Shown here: positions 9,909-24,900 of the stretch, one piece after another
Layout: every line of letters begins with the position of its first letter
Numbering within the stretch: position 1 is the stretch's first letter
Source of the DNA: Mytilisepta virgata
Taxonomy: Eukaryota > Mollusca > Bivalvia > Mytilida > Mytilidae
Assembly: GCA_028015205.1 (NCBI GenBank)
Contig: CM051515.1
Span: 10,434,001-10,498,000 of the forward strand
Reading direction: 5' to 3'
Length of the DNA: 64,000 nucleotides
Program-made: the position numbers and the translations under genes
Notes under the pieces: generated by a model
The model's input: the letters and a program-made list of their open reading frames with translations, nothing else
Database searches by the model: none
Told to the model about the DNA's origin: nothing

Positions 9909-12900
9909 CTGGAAATAGTTGTTCAAGTTCAGACCAGCTACCAAATGTTTGTTATAACTGAAGCAATGGTTTCAGAGTAGAAGATTTAATTGTAGAAAGT
10001 CGAAACACACTGTATTATTTAAATTATTGATGGTAATACTTTGTACGTAACCTTGGTCCAGTTAAGCTTAAAATGAGATTATTTCATAGAACTCCGAGAA
10101 AAACAAGAACAATAATGTTAAGTAAAGAAAGTTTTCTTAACGTAAGATACTTTCACCATGTTCATTAGAGATATAGTTTCCTCTTTATACACTTATAATT
10201 TCATAATGAGATTTTTGTCAACTCGATGGTCATTATACACTCGTGTAAATTGAAAAATATCCTCAGAAATATATACAGATTTCCGTGTTCATACAGTAAT
10301 TCGTTTTTGTTTTAACCTTCATTTATTGCTGTATATCTACTCTTATCTTTTATTCAAATTACACTGTAATTCATCGTTTCATCCCCACTGTTATTCTTCA
10401 ATGTAAATGTATCGATTTCCACTTTTGTCTTATAGGTACACCCATTGCATGTAAATATACTTTTATCCTATTAATGTTCGAGATATCAAGATAAACATAC
10501 TTCAAGTGATAAAAGAAAAATACAAAAAGATAAAACGTGTTTCACTTACGAGCTTTTGTTCACAAAGAACCGCACTTGCGGTGCCGCAGTCATTTCGCTC
10601 CAGATTAGCTGTCGTGCTTAAAGTAACACAATCTGGGTATCCCCCACCGCCTATCAATACAAGATATAAAGAATTTGTTCAGATTTCATATTATCATCAA
10701 AATTAAGTAAATGCATAAAAACAGTCCATCAATTAATATATGTTTCTCTAAATCTGACATCTTAACCGGTTTAAATAAAACAATTAATCAGCATGTGGTT
10801 GCCGACGATCCCAATTGATGATTTGTAAAACAAGAGGTCATAACCCGTATTTTAAGTTTCGATTTCCGTGGATAGATCTATAACACCATGGCAACAAGTA
10901 ACATGTTGAGCATGTGTATTACGTAGCAATAAGGTGTGCAGAGACTTCCGAGGGGTATGGTTTAATGAATATGAAAATGTATTTGATATTAAATAATCAT
11001 TAGGGAAACAGATTCTTTCATCGTAACTCGAGAATTATCGGATTTATCAAATCTCAATCGTTAAAATATCGAAATGCAAAGTCCTCGCTAAAACTCGGAT
11101 ACTAAAATGCGATCATATAACTATTTCGATTAGATAAATAAGAGAATCTACATTTATTATATATTTTGAATTTCTTACATAAAAAAATATATTGTTTTAT
11201 TCAAACTCTCCAACTAAACGCACAGAGATGACACAATGTTTGATTGAAATCAGAAACAATGAATACCAAGAAAATTCGTGAGAAAAGTAGCTATATCATA
11301 ACAAAACAGTAGATGGAAATACACGAACTAAAGCATTAGCAATGAGAACTCCAACAAGAAGCCGCTAGAGACATCAAGTGCTAAAAATACTAGAAACTTA
11401 GAGGCTAATATATATTTATAAATGACTTCTTCCGCATTATAAGTATATTAACACAGATAATAAAATCAATGCAATTAAACAATTAAAGACTCCAATGGAA
11501 TTCAGAAAAACTCCAAAATATTAAATCGAATATTATCGCACTGGTTTGGAAAATGTTCAGTTCGTTATTGTTAAAAAAAAATAAATAAATAAAAAAAAAA
11601 CCCTGGTGAAGGAAGAAAATTTTTTTCTTGAGAAATTATATAAATATCAGCAAATAATCCCAAGGTCATTTATTTTTCCTTTCTTTTGAAAACAAGGATT
11701 TTTTTCAATTTTAAGTTACATGTGCCAGATTAAAGGTAACTTTAATATTTAAAATAAAAAAAGATATATATGTATATACTTATTACATTGTAACCGGTGA
11801 CTTACCGTAGCTTCAGAGTGAAAGAAAATCAAATAAATCACATGTGAAATGAAAAGCCGTTCTTTCACTCTAAGAAGTGACGTCAAAATTGCAGTGCAGA
11901 GGTATCAAAAGACATAGTCCGTTTTATTTCAATTTGTTTCTGCTAGAATGCTGGATTCTTTACAATGTAATAAAAAGTATAACTAATCGCTGAATTGAAA
12001 TACCAGGAATGAACAACTTGTCACCGAATTACAGCTGTAAATAACAGTCGTTATTTACTGCGTATTTCGGTCACGCGTTGTTTATTTCTGCTATTTGAAT
12101 TCATCGATTAGTTATACTATAATTATTTAAAAAATATTTTCATTTGCGCTTTTTGATTTCGTATAGGTCAGTAAACGAAAAATATAATGTAGCATAAAGT
12201 GACAACCCTTTTAAAGTTGCAACAGATGCATTTTGTTCATATCAGACAATTTTTGTACCACTACAACGTTTTTCTGCATGTACCAAACACAATCTACATG
12301 TAACTGACACATTTAACCGAGGTAGTTTTAAGGAGTTCGAGATTACCCAGATAATTTAATTTAACTACTTTAAACTTTATTTCAAGTGAAACACCCTAAG
12401 GATTTGCGAAAAGTGTTCACGTATGTATCCGAAAGTATCATCGTTAAATTAAATATTAATGTTCAAGGATCAAGAGCTCAAAATATAGATGGGAATTTTC
12501 CGCAGAGTTCAATTTTTGTGATATTTCGTTGCCAGGAACATAGGAAAAATTTGACACATTCGAAAAAACCCGATATACGGTATTTTAAATATCTAGTACA
12601 ACACAATTTCATGCAAAGTAAACTAACATGAATTATATATGTACATGAAGATAATTTAATAAAACACCGTCCCTTTCAGTTATGAAATATTAGTTATATT
12701 TTGTTTTTTGCAGTTAAAAAACTACTGATCATGGTTGGTACAGTAATTTTTTCCCGTCAGTAGCGTATATTGTTATGATATTAACGATCGATTCCTTGAA
12801 ATCTGAACGTTGAATTCGTTCAAGTGGGTTATTGCATCTTAACCAATAATCGACTTACATTATCGGCAACCACTGCGTATTATATCTAATGGTTAGACAA

Positions 12901-15900
12901 AGAATTAGAGAAACATTATTAAAAAATATGACACAAATGAAAATCAACGTCTTCGCCTTGAATGATTCACTACAAAATGTGATTGAACATCATATTCAAG
13001 ATTTTTAACATGTTCAAATTGAGACTGTAAAACGAAGAATTAAAAACAATCTGAATACTGAATGAATACTAAATGTAATTTTGTCGGAAACGTTAGGCGA
13101 CTAAACTTCCTATAGATTTCATGCTAAACAATTAATAACATTTATCACATGCTTTTGTTCTCTCATTCAAATCTGTCATTAAAAAAATACCATGTTCTTT
13201 TCAGAAAAATATTCTTTGATACCAATTTTGATGCACAAGATGTGCACATTTCATTGATTTACGACTCATCAGTTATATATGGAAATCTGCTATTTAATTT
13301 TCCTAATTTTAGCAACGGTACATGTGTATACGTAACTGGATAATGTCTATATCGATATAATATAATACGTCGTCGAAAATATTTGAGATATTTGATTATT
13401 ATTGACCTTGTACGATCATTCATAAATGCAGTTTTGAGATCCGTTTATTTGCAAGGTGGATCAGTAGGACTATGGCATTCTACTTAACAGTTTGGGTGGT
13501 CGAACACACAATATTAATTCTTTTACAAAATAAAGAGCAGAATACACGGATTGAGAAATATACGAAACCATTTGGTTAATATGATGAATATAAGTTTACT
13601 GAGAATAGAGAGTTGTAATTGGATGAAATATTGATACATATAAAGGAATGCCTTCATTGAATTCAGAATGTAAATAACGGCATTTTAACCAGATACAATA
13701 ATATAACAATTGACTTTCCTTGCAATTGTGCTAAAGTTGACACTTTACCAGAGGGTACAAACTTGAATGTGGCGATTGTCATTACAGGCAGGCCAGGTTC
13801 AGCGTTCCGGAGCACATGCTCTTACTCCCGGTTTTGTGAGAATTTGTATTACTAGTTGTATTTATGTGTGGTCTTAAAGTTATGAATTTGTGGTAATTTT
13901 TATTGTGTAACATTCTCACTAAGTTGGCTTTTCTTTTGATGTCTGCCTAATGGCGTTTCCCAACGGTTAACTTTATCCACGATTTCAAGTGTCTTTATGA
14001 ATATTAAGGTAAAGGCTAAAAGTTTAATAAATATATTTAATAACAAAGTCTGTGAAAGTAAGGGTTTTAACTCCTACGCGCTAAGATGAACTTACCCGGA
14101 ATTTTCTACTCATTCAAGGCCTATTTAAATGCTTCCGTTTTTGGTTATTGTTATTTGCTTTCTAAAGGTTTGGTTTAGGGTACTTAATGTTCGTTCTGCA
14201 TTGCAGGCAAGGAATTTGCATCTGAGTTTATTAGATTTATAAATAGGTGCTTGTACAGCATGTTGTACAAAAGACATAGCTTGAGGAATTCAAAAGTTAT
14301 AACCGCCTTATTTTGATAGTACTGAAACGCCACTCATTAAAACTGAGATATTTCTCTACTCTAATATCTCACCTGAATGTGACACAAAACTATAAAAGCA
14401 CCTAGCATTGTTATCAGATCAACGCATTGCATTTTACTTTAGTATTTCTCACCACAATCTGATAATTAGATAAGGATAGTGTCGGCTTTGTTGAAATTAA
14501 CCCGGCGTTGGAAGTTTTATAACACTTACCCCAAATGAGGTCTGTATATGTCCACGTAAATATGGTGTATATACACCTACAATCCCTGTGGCCATGTTAA
14601 AGTTGAAAACACATAAATATACTCAAACATTTTCGCCTCAAAGGACATGTAGAACCGATCACCTGGTTATGCGCCAGAGGAAGAAACAAAATTTCACAAG
14701 TTTCCCGACGACGCTTGCCGAGGCATTTGAAATCTTACCTGATTGTCACTGGAGTTCTCCATTTTGCATATTCACTGCTGTCTGATTTTTACACATGTGT
14801 CATCGCACTTACAGAGAACACTCGAGGACATTGTATTAACAACAGTCTGTCCGACTGTTACAATTTACGTGAGACATAAACTCCTCTAGATCGGTCATTT
14901 CGAAAATTAATACAGTATAGCAACACGTTGGGAGTGCAAGAATAGCTGAAGTTGTATCTGGGTTGTTGTATTTATTTTACAAGTCACCGTCTTGCAACGT
15001 CATAATTACCTGCTTCATAACACGGGGATGTCGATTTAATTTTATTGCATATTGGGTTATAATAAGATTTTCAAATTTAAGCTTCTGAATGATTTTAATT
15101 ATCATAAGAACAAACACATGAATCAAGTAAAGGTCAATCCTCTTGAAAGGTAATATGTATATATATGTAAAGGAAAGAGATCGTTTCGCCTTCCTCACAT
15201 ACCTTAAACAAGACCAATTATATCATGCATCATAGTGTTGGTTATATAAATGTATCTGCAATCCAAGTGCTAAAATATTTCTTGTCAAATGAGAAAGAAA
15301 AATCTCACCGTTAAAAAATCGAGAACTGATATGTTAAATGGGAAAAAAATAAATATCTCCGTAAACTTCATAAATGAACTGCATAACAGGAAGTGAATAC
15401 GTATTATGTGGAAAAATTACGTGCTTACAAGCATTCTCGCCATGATGTGGAGACCAAATTATAAGTATCGGACAGAAAACGGACAAAGTACTATATATTT
15501 TTTAGAATTTTGCTGGAAATTATTATTATGTAATTGAAAAAGTATGGTAATGAGTATTGAAAGAATCTTATTTCTATCCGATTTACTAAGGAAATGGAGG
15601 ATTACATCAGTAGCGATACCAGATTAAGGAAGTTATTCTTTCCTTTGAAATTTTTAGCTTATATCTTATTTTGTTATAGAAATTACCAGTATTTAGCAAA
15701 ATTAAAAAATAATAGAATTTCTAAGGGTTCATCCTTGTATTGCAAATGGTAGATCTTCTTAGCTGAAATATAGCTTCCAATTTCGGTAGTTTTGGTTATG
15801 AGTACTTCGTGTTTTCAAATAAGTTTGTTTTTTGGTCTTCCAAATATTTCAGTTTTAATGCTGCTGATGAGAGGTAACTCCGTGAAATGTGTCGTATACA

Positions 15901-18900
15901 GCATAGTATAAATTTACTATATCTAATATTAGTATCTTTGGATTGTTATTTTTTTTATTCAAATCGAGCATTTCCTAAGGAGTTTCAGTTTACAAATTAG
16001 TAAGCAAACAACGTCTACTTGGTATTTAAGAACTTGCGGTTTTTTTAATTGGCCAGAAATCTTTACCTATTTTTAAACAAAATATAATTACATTTAGGTG
16101 ACATTTAACGGTACAATAATAAAGATTCAAATTAAAGCCGTATTTTCCAAAGCATGTTATTTATTAGAACGGTTTAGAATTAAAAGAAAGACTTCTTGTT
16201 TAGGTTTAAATTATTTTCCATGTTTTAGGTTTCTTACCGACCTTAAAATCAAGAACAACAATAAAATGTTCGTTTGGACTCGGGGAAAATTCAACGCTTA
16301 TTTATATTAAATTGATCTTTAAAATAAATATCTACCCTAGACCATGCAAAGAAGTGTTCAATTAGTCACATTTATGACACCTTTTTGACAGTCAAGATGG
16401 TATTTTGTGGTATTTTTCACAAGGGGCCTTTTTATTTCATTTTCTTTCATTCTGAACAAAAGCAATGGACGAATCATACAACAACAAGAATGTTAGGGTC
16501 TACTGTAAACGTTTGCTGTGAGGTCAGTCATTAACATTTTGCGTGATTACAACTTTGAGAAACAATTGACACAATTCCAAACGAGGATTGTCTTGGATTA
16601 AATCATCTGTGCTAAAAGTGACACATATCAAATTAATAGAACATACCCGGCGGTATTGTAACTCCCCCAGGAACATTATCTCCTGTGATGAGTTTTCTAC
16701 CAGTTGTCACTCCAACGATATCGCTGTCTACCGCAAAATCTCTGTGACCAGTATAGTGGGCCAAACCTGGGGCAGCTAGTGAAAAAAATATTGAGGAAAT
16801 AAAACGGCATTAATCGGAAATACGCGATTAATTCATTCTTGCAACACGTGTTGTCTTTCGATTGTCTGGTTTTTCCTCACAGAATATCAATGGGCTATGA
16901 AAATTTACAAACTGTGTAATCGAATAACACGATGAAGCATTGCCCAACCTCTTTCTTTGATATGTTATCTTTTTCGTGACTATTGCGAAACGGACGTTTG
17001 TTATACTTGCAAAAAATACATTTAAAACGTCTCTGACATATATTTAGAGTCATTTTCTTGGATCTGTGATAGGGTGACTCACCTGTTACGTGATACGTAT
17101 CCAGTTGAAATATAGTATCGTAAATAGCACACCTCCTCTTTCAGAAATGTATTCGATTTACCCACCCATCATCAAAGAAGGCCGCCAGATCCGAACATGG
17201 TTTAACCTAGTACTCTATGGAAAATTTACGAAAAAATCTTCTAGACTGAAAGAACTGGACAAATTGGAACAAAACTTGACAACAATCGTCTTTATCATCA
17301 AAGATGGCCATCGGAGCCAAATTTAGTTTAACATAGGACCTACGGAAATGTACTTAAAAATTTTCTTGTCTGAAACACATTTGCCAAGTAGAACAAAACA
17401 TGACAGCAATGGTCCTTAGGTGGTCCTTTCTCAGAATTGTATATGATGTCCCCTCCCACCAACCAAAATAGCCACTACAGCCGAACATAGTTTAACATAG
17501 GACCCTAATTTACTCAAAGATATTCTTGTCTGAAACCACAAAGCCAGTTATAAAAAAACGTAGCAGTAATTGTACTTAGTTGGTCCTCTTTCAGAAATAT
17601 ATCCGATGACCCTGCCCGCCATCCAAGCTGGCAGGTAGAGCTGAACATAGTTTAACATATTACCTTATGGGAACGTTGACTGAAAGATCTTTTTGTTTTA
17701 AACCTACGAGCAGCACGATATCAGTAACTACTCCTTGAATCATCAAGAACATTTTATTAAAAAAACCAGAGAAAATCACGAAGTTCATATTCACCACCGA
17801 TGGTTAGACGTCAACCATTGAAATTTAAGTTAAACCAGAAGGAAACAACTAATACCAATAGACGCAGTTAAGGACCCAGTTTACGACAATCAGCGCCAAG
17901 CAAAACTATCAAACCCAATCCAGAAAATTCAAGTCACCTATCTGTTATTACTGGAAAAAAAAGAGAAACATTTGATCTCCGATTGATTTAAATTGAAATA
18001 CATGTAGAAGCAAAGTGAAATGAAACCAAGAAGTTTTGTTAAGTTGACCATATGTTGTCCATATGTACACCCCAGTCATCTTGATGTTATTGAGTACCAT
18101 TTACAAAATTAGACTTTAGACACGGTACAGGAAGAAACTCATCCAATTCACTTATGGAGAATTTTTAACCATTTATCTGTGATGATTTTATAACACTAAC
18201 CAGTGATTTTTATGATGCTAACCCTTTTAAAGTTTTTGGAGATACTGGTGCATCCCAGACTCTTTTGTTGACGACCCTTCCTTTTTCTAATGACTATTTT
18301 GTGAAAAGAGAGTTCTTATTAAAGGGGTAGATTATCGCGGTTATACTGCTGTTCCTCTCCATGTGTTTTTGTCGTCAGACTTAGTTTCAGGACCTTAGCT
18401 TAGCGGTAACGTCATCCTTTTGGATTTGGAGGCATCCATCGTCTTCATGGAAATGATTTAGCTGGGGTTCAAGTAAATCCTATTGTGACAGGAAAACGTT
18501 TGTTTTTTTATTCAAGAACCAATCCTTTTGAAGACTTATATTTTGCGTGTGCTGTAACTCGAGCTATTGCAAAAAAGTGTGATGATGAGAGTTCTGATAA
18601 AAAATATATTTTTTATTTAGACACATATTTTTTGCGAAGCTTAGGTGAAGCGAGCGGTAGTAAAAATGAACCAGTTCAGTGAACCATTTGAACTGAAAAT
18701 GGAAGACCATGTCATCTTCCAAACTGAATGCTGAACAACACAAAGATCCTGAAATTGCAAGCTTATGTCACAAAGTCATCAGTAAAGATGAAGTGTCACA
18801 TGAATTTGTATTTTACTAAAAATGGAATTCTAATGAGAAAGTGGAGACCACCTGATGAAGAATGGATCATTAGATATCAGATATCAGATTGTTGTTCTTA

Positions 18901-21900
18901 AAGTTTATCGCCAAGATATTTTAACCATACAGCACGATATTCCATTGTCTTGACATCTAGGAGTTAATAAAACTTACAAGAATATATTTTTTTTAACTGA
19001 CCAAGCCTCAGAAGAGATGTTGCCGATTTTCGTAGATCATGTCAAGTTATTGGAAAACCAAACAAACTATTCCTAAGGCCCCACGTAAACCACTTCCTGC
19101 ATCGAGGGACCTTTAAGTAGAATTTTAATTGACTGTTTAGGACCTCTTCCGAAAGCTGAATCGAGTAACCGGTATATTCTGCCAGGGATTCCTGAAGCCA
19201 TACCACTCAGAAGTACAAAAGCTAAGCTCTAGTAAAGTTTTCACTCTTTTTGGATTGCGAAAATCGGAATAGTCAGACCAAGGCTAAAATTTCTTGTCTG
19301 GGATGTTTAAAAAATTTATGCACAAGCTTGGAATCAAACAGTAAAAGTCATCTGCTTATCATTCAGAGCCAATGTGCCTTGGAGAGATTCCACCAGAGAA
19401 ATAATAAAATGATTTGAACTTATTGCTTTGATAATGAAAAAAATTAGAATGAAGGAATTCATTTTCTTTTATTTTCTGTTCGACAGGCTGTGCAGGATTC
19501 ATTAGGATTTAGTCCATTTGAGTTAGTTTTTGAGCATAACGTTAGAGGGCCTCTTAAGCTATTACAAGAAAAAAATCTTAGATGTTGAAATTAAATTGAA
19601 TACGAATCAAACTTTCGCACTAATCGTTTTAGATCATGTGAATTGGCTAAACAAAATTTGACATCTTCTCAAAATTCTATGAAATCTTATTATGATAAAA
19701 ATTCAAATGCACGAAATTGTAAACCTGGTGATTACAGATGGTTGAGCGTGTAACGCACAAAACCACACGATTCACACGTTACACGCACACAATTCGCACG
19801 ATACACGCACACGATTCGCACGTTACACGCAAACCACACGATGCACGTTACACGATACACGATTTCCAATCGTGCGATTTCTATTAATTATGTTTGTAAG
19901 ATACGAACGGAATATAACGAAACGAATAAATAAAATTTTGTGTCAGATATGAATAGCAGTGAAATATATTTAAAAATTTCGTTTGATTTGAAATAAATAG
20001 ATATGATAAAAGCATAAAAAGAAAGCCGGTTTAATTGAACGGCCCACATTAAACTTTTTTCATAAATACAAATAATTATTTGCGTAAGCTACATTTTTTA
20101 ATGGGAACTTTATTAAACTTTATAACAGAACTGTAAAATTATATTTTAAACTTATTTAAAATCTATAAACCTTTTCATGTTATTTTAATCTAATTATAAC
20201 TAGCTAAGGCATATCAACCGAAATTGATATGATAATAATAAAGTCGTCAGCAAAATAAACATTACGCCACAATTATGGCTCCTTTCAAACAAAAAACACC
20301 ATGTCATTGGATGTCTAGGAACGACGTCTGGGCTAAAACAACGTTTAATTAGACAAAGGATTAAGAGTTCTTCTGACGGGACACATTCTTATTTACCTGT
20401 ACATCTGCCTCAGATATACTATGTTAAATGGTTTAATTATAAGTTAAATTGTAATAATACTTTATTTATTCATTATCAATATAAAGTATAATATAAATAT
20501 ATTATTTAGCTATGTTAGATTTCTTATGTTTTCCTTTCTTCAATCAAAAAGCTCATCTCAGGTAAATTTACAGGTAAATACATACCTGTAGAGCCTCTTA
20601 ATCCCTTGTCTAATTAGATGTTGTTTTAGCCTAGTAGTCGTCCGGCGAATAAACCGTTTTGGGAATATAATAAATAAATAATTACTGATGTAAAAATGTA
20701 CTATGCAGATATAAATTAATAAATGATTTTGTCCAAAAAAAATTTAAATCAAAAGATTAGAAGCTGTGATTCAATATTAATACCAACATTTTCAAATATT
20801 TGACACAGGTGAAAGTTCGTTCCAATCATATTTTAATTCGAGTTTAAAATATGCACTGATTTGAATTCACACGTTTTAAAATCTGTCTACACCAACGAAA
20901 TCTCGTACACGTTACATGATTCAAATTGCACGTTTATTACCACACGCACACAATTCGCACGTTACACGCACAAGATTCAAACGTTACACGCACACGATCC
21001 TCACGTTACTCGCGCACGTTTCGCACGTTATACGATTCTTTTGGTGGTTTACACGTTCAACCAAGTGTAAGTACTTGTTTAATTACCTACTTGAAGGTTC
21101 CTTGAAGCTAGATATTTTGGTCCTTATATTATTGATATGAAATTAAATGATCTGAATTATTTTTTAAAAACTCCTTATAGGAGTAGGCAAACAATGTTAT
21201 GTCGTGTTAATATGTTAAAACCTTATGTAGATAGAAATGACACTAACTTAATTATGTAATAGTATACTTCCATTAAAATTGTTCGTACTGAGTCAGTAAA
21301 TTGTGATTCTGAAGATGATTTGTCTGAAAAAAATTAAGATGTTACCAGCAGCGAAAAATTCGTACATTCTTCAAAACCCAGATTCAAAGTTTACTGAAGG
21401 ACAAACAGGATCATGTTAAGCGACTTCTCAGTGAATATAAACATTTATTTCGAGATGTTTCAACTAGGACTGATAAACTATTTCATGATGTTGAGGTTGG
21501 TGTTGCTACACATGTAAAGCAACAGTCTTACCGTCCAAGCCCGAAAAATAATCATCTTAACGCATAAAAACTTAGTATCTCTTAGTCAATGACTTTATTG
21601 AACCAAGTAAAAGCAACTGTAGCTCACTATGTATTCTTGTTCCTAATAAGGATGGGCACTGGTAACTTATTACAGTCTATTTCTACGTTCGAAGAAACTG
21701 CTGGGATTTTCATCGTCAATACTCAGAGAGCGGAGGAACATTAATTGGAGAAGTAAACTTTTGTTAAAGTTCAGGGATATTGAAAAGTATGTTAACTCTT
21801 AATTGACATTCATTAGTTGTAAATATTGTGCAAGTAAGTAATAGATAATTGTCAATTATTTACTGTTATTAAATGTTCATAAAAATCACTCACTGATTAA

Positions 21901-24900
21901 TTATTTCTGTTCTTTTGTAACACTTGAACAGTTTGAAAGTTTTTAATGTGCTAGCTCACGAGGTAATTGTCCGCTGGAAGACATATCACCCACCTCAACA
22001 AGGTCATCGACGTGTATAAAGACTTGAATATTTACAAATGACCAGAGCTAAAGCACAACATAGTATTGTCCTAAAGATTTTTGGCACCTAAACTAGAAAC
22101 AAAGCCAAAGAAAGTACTAATTTAAAAAATTAACTGAGTAATCAAAACCTTGTAAATAATGTTGAAAATCTGATCTGGAATGAACACTTTCCTACGGTTT
22201 ACCGGAAGTGACAAACTGTTAAAAAATAAATATAACGCGTATTTCTATATTTTCATTAATTACCTAAGCCCATTTTCAGTCCTGTTTAGCAAACTAGCAT
22301 CTTTCTGACCTGAAAACATGGTCATTCAAACTTCCTCACCGTTTGAATGTACATAGTCATTAAAGGTCAACAATGAACTAAAAGTCTTGGCAATGGCCAA
22401 GAACATTTCGATATTTCGTTGTAATAAAAGTGATTGACATAAATAGTTCGTTGGGTTTTTAAATCCGTGGATTAAGTGTTCACGAACCATGTGGAAAGTT
22501 TTCCGCAAAGCATAAATAAATATGCTGAATACGCCTCATCATTACTAGCTCAACATTCTCTTTCGTAAAACGAATTAAAACTTACTTGATCTCAAAAATC
22601 CTAACGCTGCGTTAAACTCCGGTACACTATCAAATTCTACAAGCTGCCCGCCAGCTGTTGTACATGCCATCTAAAAATGAACAATAATATCCAAAACGTG
22701 ATACAAGTTTTGAAATGAGGCAATTAACATTTTATTTCTGGTCAACAATAGAACTAAAACAATTGAATATCATATACAGATGGCACAAATTTCATTCAAA
22801 GCAATGAAAAATAATCCTGGGAGTTGATCATTAAAAATGAAAGAAGAAAATTCATTATTTAGGTTATCTAATATTGTTCTGCTTTGTGACTGACAATACA
22901 CATTACACGATTGTAGAAAACAAAGTGTACTTTGATTACAGAATCCAATGTTCTGCATCAAACCAACTAACGAAACGTTTCAAAAACGCTAGAAAAGAAA
23001 TTATGAAACATAAAAAATGGCCAAAATATCTAGTGAACAACCCGAAAGCAGTAAATCAAACTACAACACAAAACAGAAAATTCAAACGAATATAAAATCT
23101 AAAAATAATGAGGAAAGAAGATTTATTGAATATAACATACTATTGATATAACAATATTTGCTCCATTAGATTTCGCTTCTTTATAATTCATAAAACATTA
23201 TTTGTTAGAAAATATTTAAATTTACAAGAAAGACAGGCGAGTGACAAAGGCAAAGGAAGTTCGAGCGTTCAAAAAGTATATCCTCAGAAATATTTATTTG
23301 TTAGCTTTTTCGCGAGAATGGCACTGTACGAATATTCCGGTACAGGGTTTGTACCAGGGAAGGCAACCTCCAGAGGTTTGTTATTCGTTATCATTTATAC
23401 CAGAAATAGATGGGCATCGAATGATGCACCTTTTGTTAATGTATTATCTGAAATGGTGAGTGCCTATGGTTAAAAGTGGCCATTTGTTATTATCAAATGC
23501 GGACAGAATGTGTTTATACGTATTTTGATTTACTGTTTTCATTGGTGCAGTGATAATGAAGGGACCAGTGTCAGTACAAATAGCTGATTTTCTAAGTTTG
23601 ATAAAAATTGGATTTTGATATATCATGGATAATTCCAACAAAGGAGTATTGAGGCTATAGAAAAAGAGCAGTGACAAATCACATGGATTAAATATTTAAA
23701 TGACGAAGAATAAAACAAGGTCCCGAAATGCAACTATTATATATGTCATATATGTAAGACAATGTTGTAATATGCCATTACATTGCTTATTGACGTTAGA
23801 TAGAGTAGTCGGAATAGGCAGAATATTCATAAAAGAAGCGTTGTACCACCCTTTGAAAGTACAAATAAACGATTATTAACGTAGGGATTCTTTCTTTACT
23901 GTCCACAAAATCAAATCTTCAGAAAGTGTGTTCATATGATCAATATAGAAGAAGGCCAAAGATAGTTACTGTTACATTGGTTAGATATCTATAGTACTAA
24001 AATTAAGGGCTCGATTTCTTTGGACCGTCATCACGTAACAAATGCAATAGACACAATTCAAACTAGTCTGAGGCAGTCGGAAACGACAGCTATCCCCGCA
24101 CTCCCCACATTTGTATCTCTGTGCACTTTTTTCACAATTATACCTTTGAATATTGGCCCAAATTTTGGAAATTAAAATTCTAAAACATTATTACACATCT
24201 GCATACAGTGTATGACAATACTGTATAGAAATAAAATGTATAAAATGAAAAATGAAAGAAACATTAAGTCACCCACTTATAATTCCCAAATATTTCAATT
24301 CGACCCCTGAAGGCTCCAATTTTTAAAAATCAAAATTCTAAAACCTTATTGCACATATATATGCAGTGTGTGACTATACTGTTAAGAAATTAAATACATA
24401 AAATGAAAAACGAAAGAGGTGTTTAGGTTCCAAGCTTAAATTCCCAATTTTCAAAATGGGCCCCGAGTTCTGAAAATCAAAATTCTAAAACCATATTGCA
24501 CATCTACATAAAGTATGTGACAATACTGTATAGAAATCAAATGCATAAAATGAAATAAATGAACGAGGAGTTTAGGTCACAAGCTTAAATTTGTCAATTT
24601 TCAAAATTCGACCTTTGTGGGCCCCAATTTTTGAAACTCTAAATTCCGGTCAGGAACCAGACTATTTTTAACTTTTTTTTTTAAAACCTGACTGGGCATC
24701 TAGACACAGTATGTGATAATACTGTATAGAAATTTAGTGCATGAAGTCAAAAATGAAAGATGAGGTTAGGTCACAAGCTTCAATTCCAAATTTTCCAAAT
24801 TTGACACATGTGGGCCCCGAGTTCTGAAAAACCTTATTGCGCCTCTAGATACAGTATGTGATAATGCTGTATAGAAATTAAATGCATGAAGTCAAAAATA

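Noticed and set aside
14588..14785. Frame of 65 codons in a lectin intron as a host exon
   Set aside because: No splice phase fits the lectin gene and no family is recognised.
18845..18870. CCTGATGAAGAATGG as a hammerhead core
   Set aside because: No stem II or GAAA follows; it is the decayed gypsy pol text before the integrase.
20861..21140. Overlapping frames with HARDSHVTR-type repeats
   Set aside because: Translation of the CACGTTACACG subterminal repeats of the foldback element.
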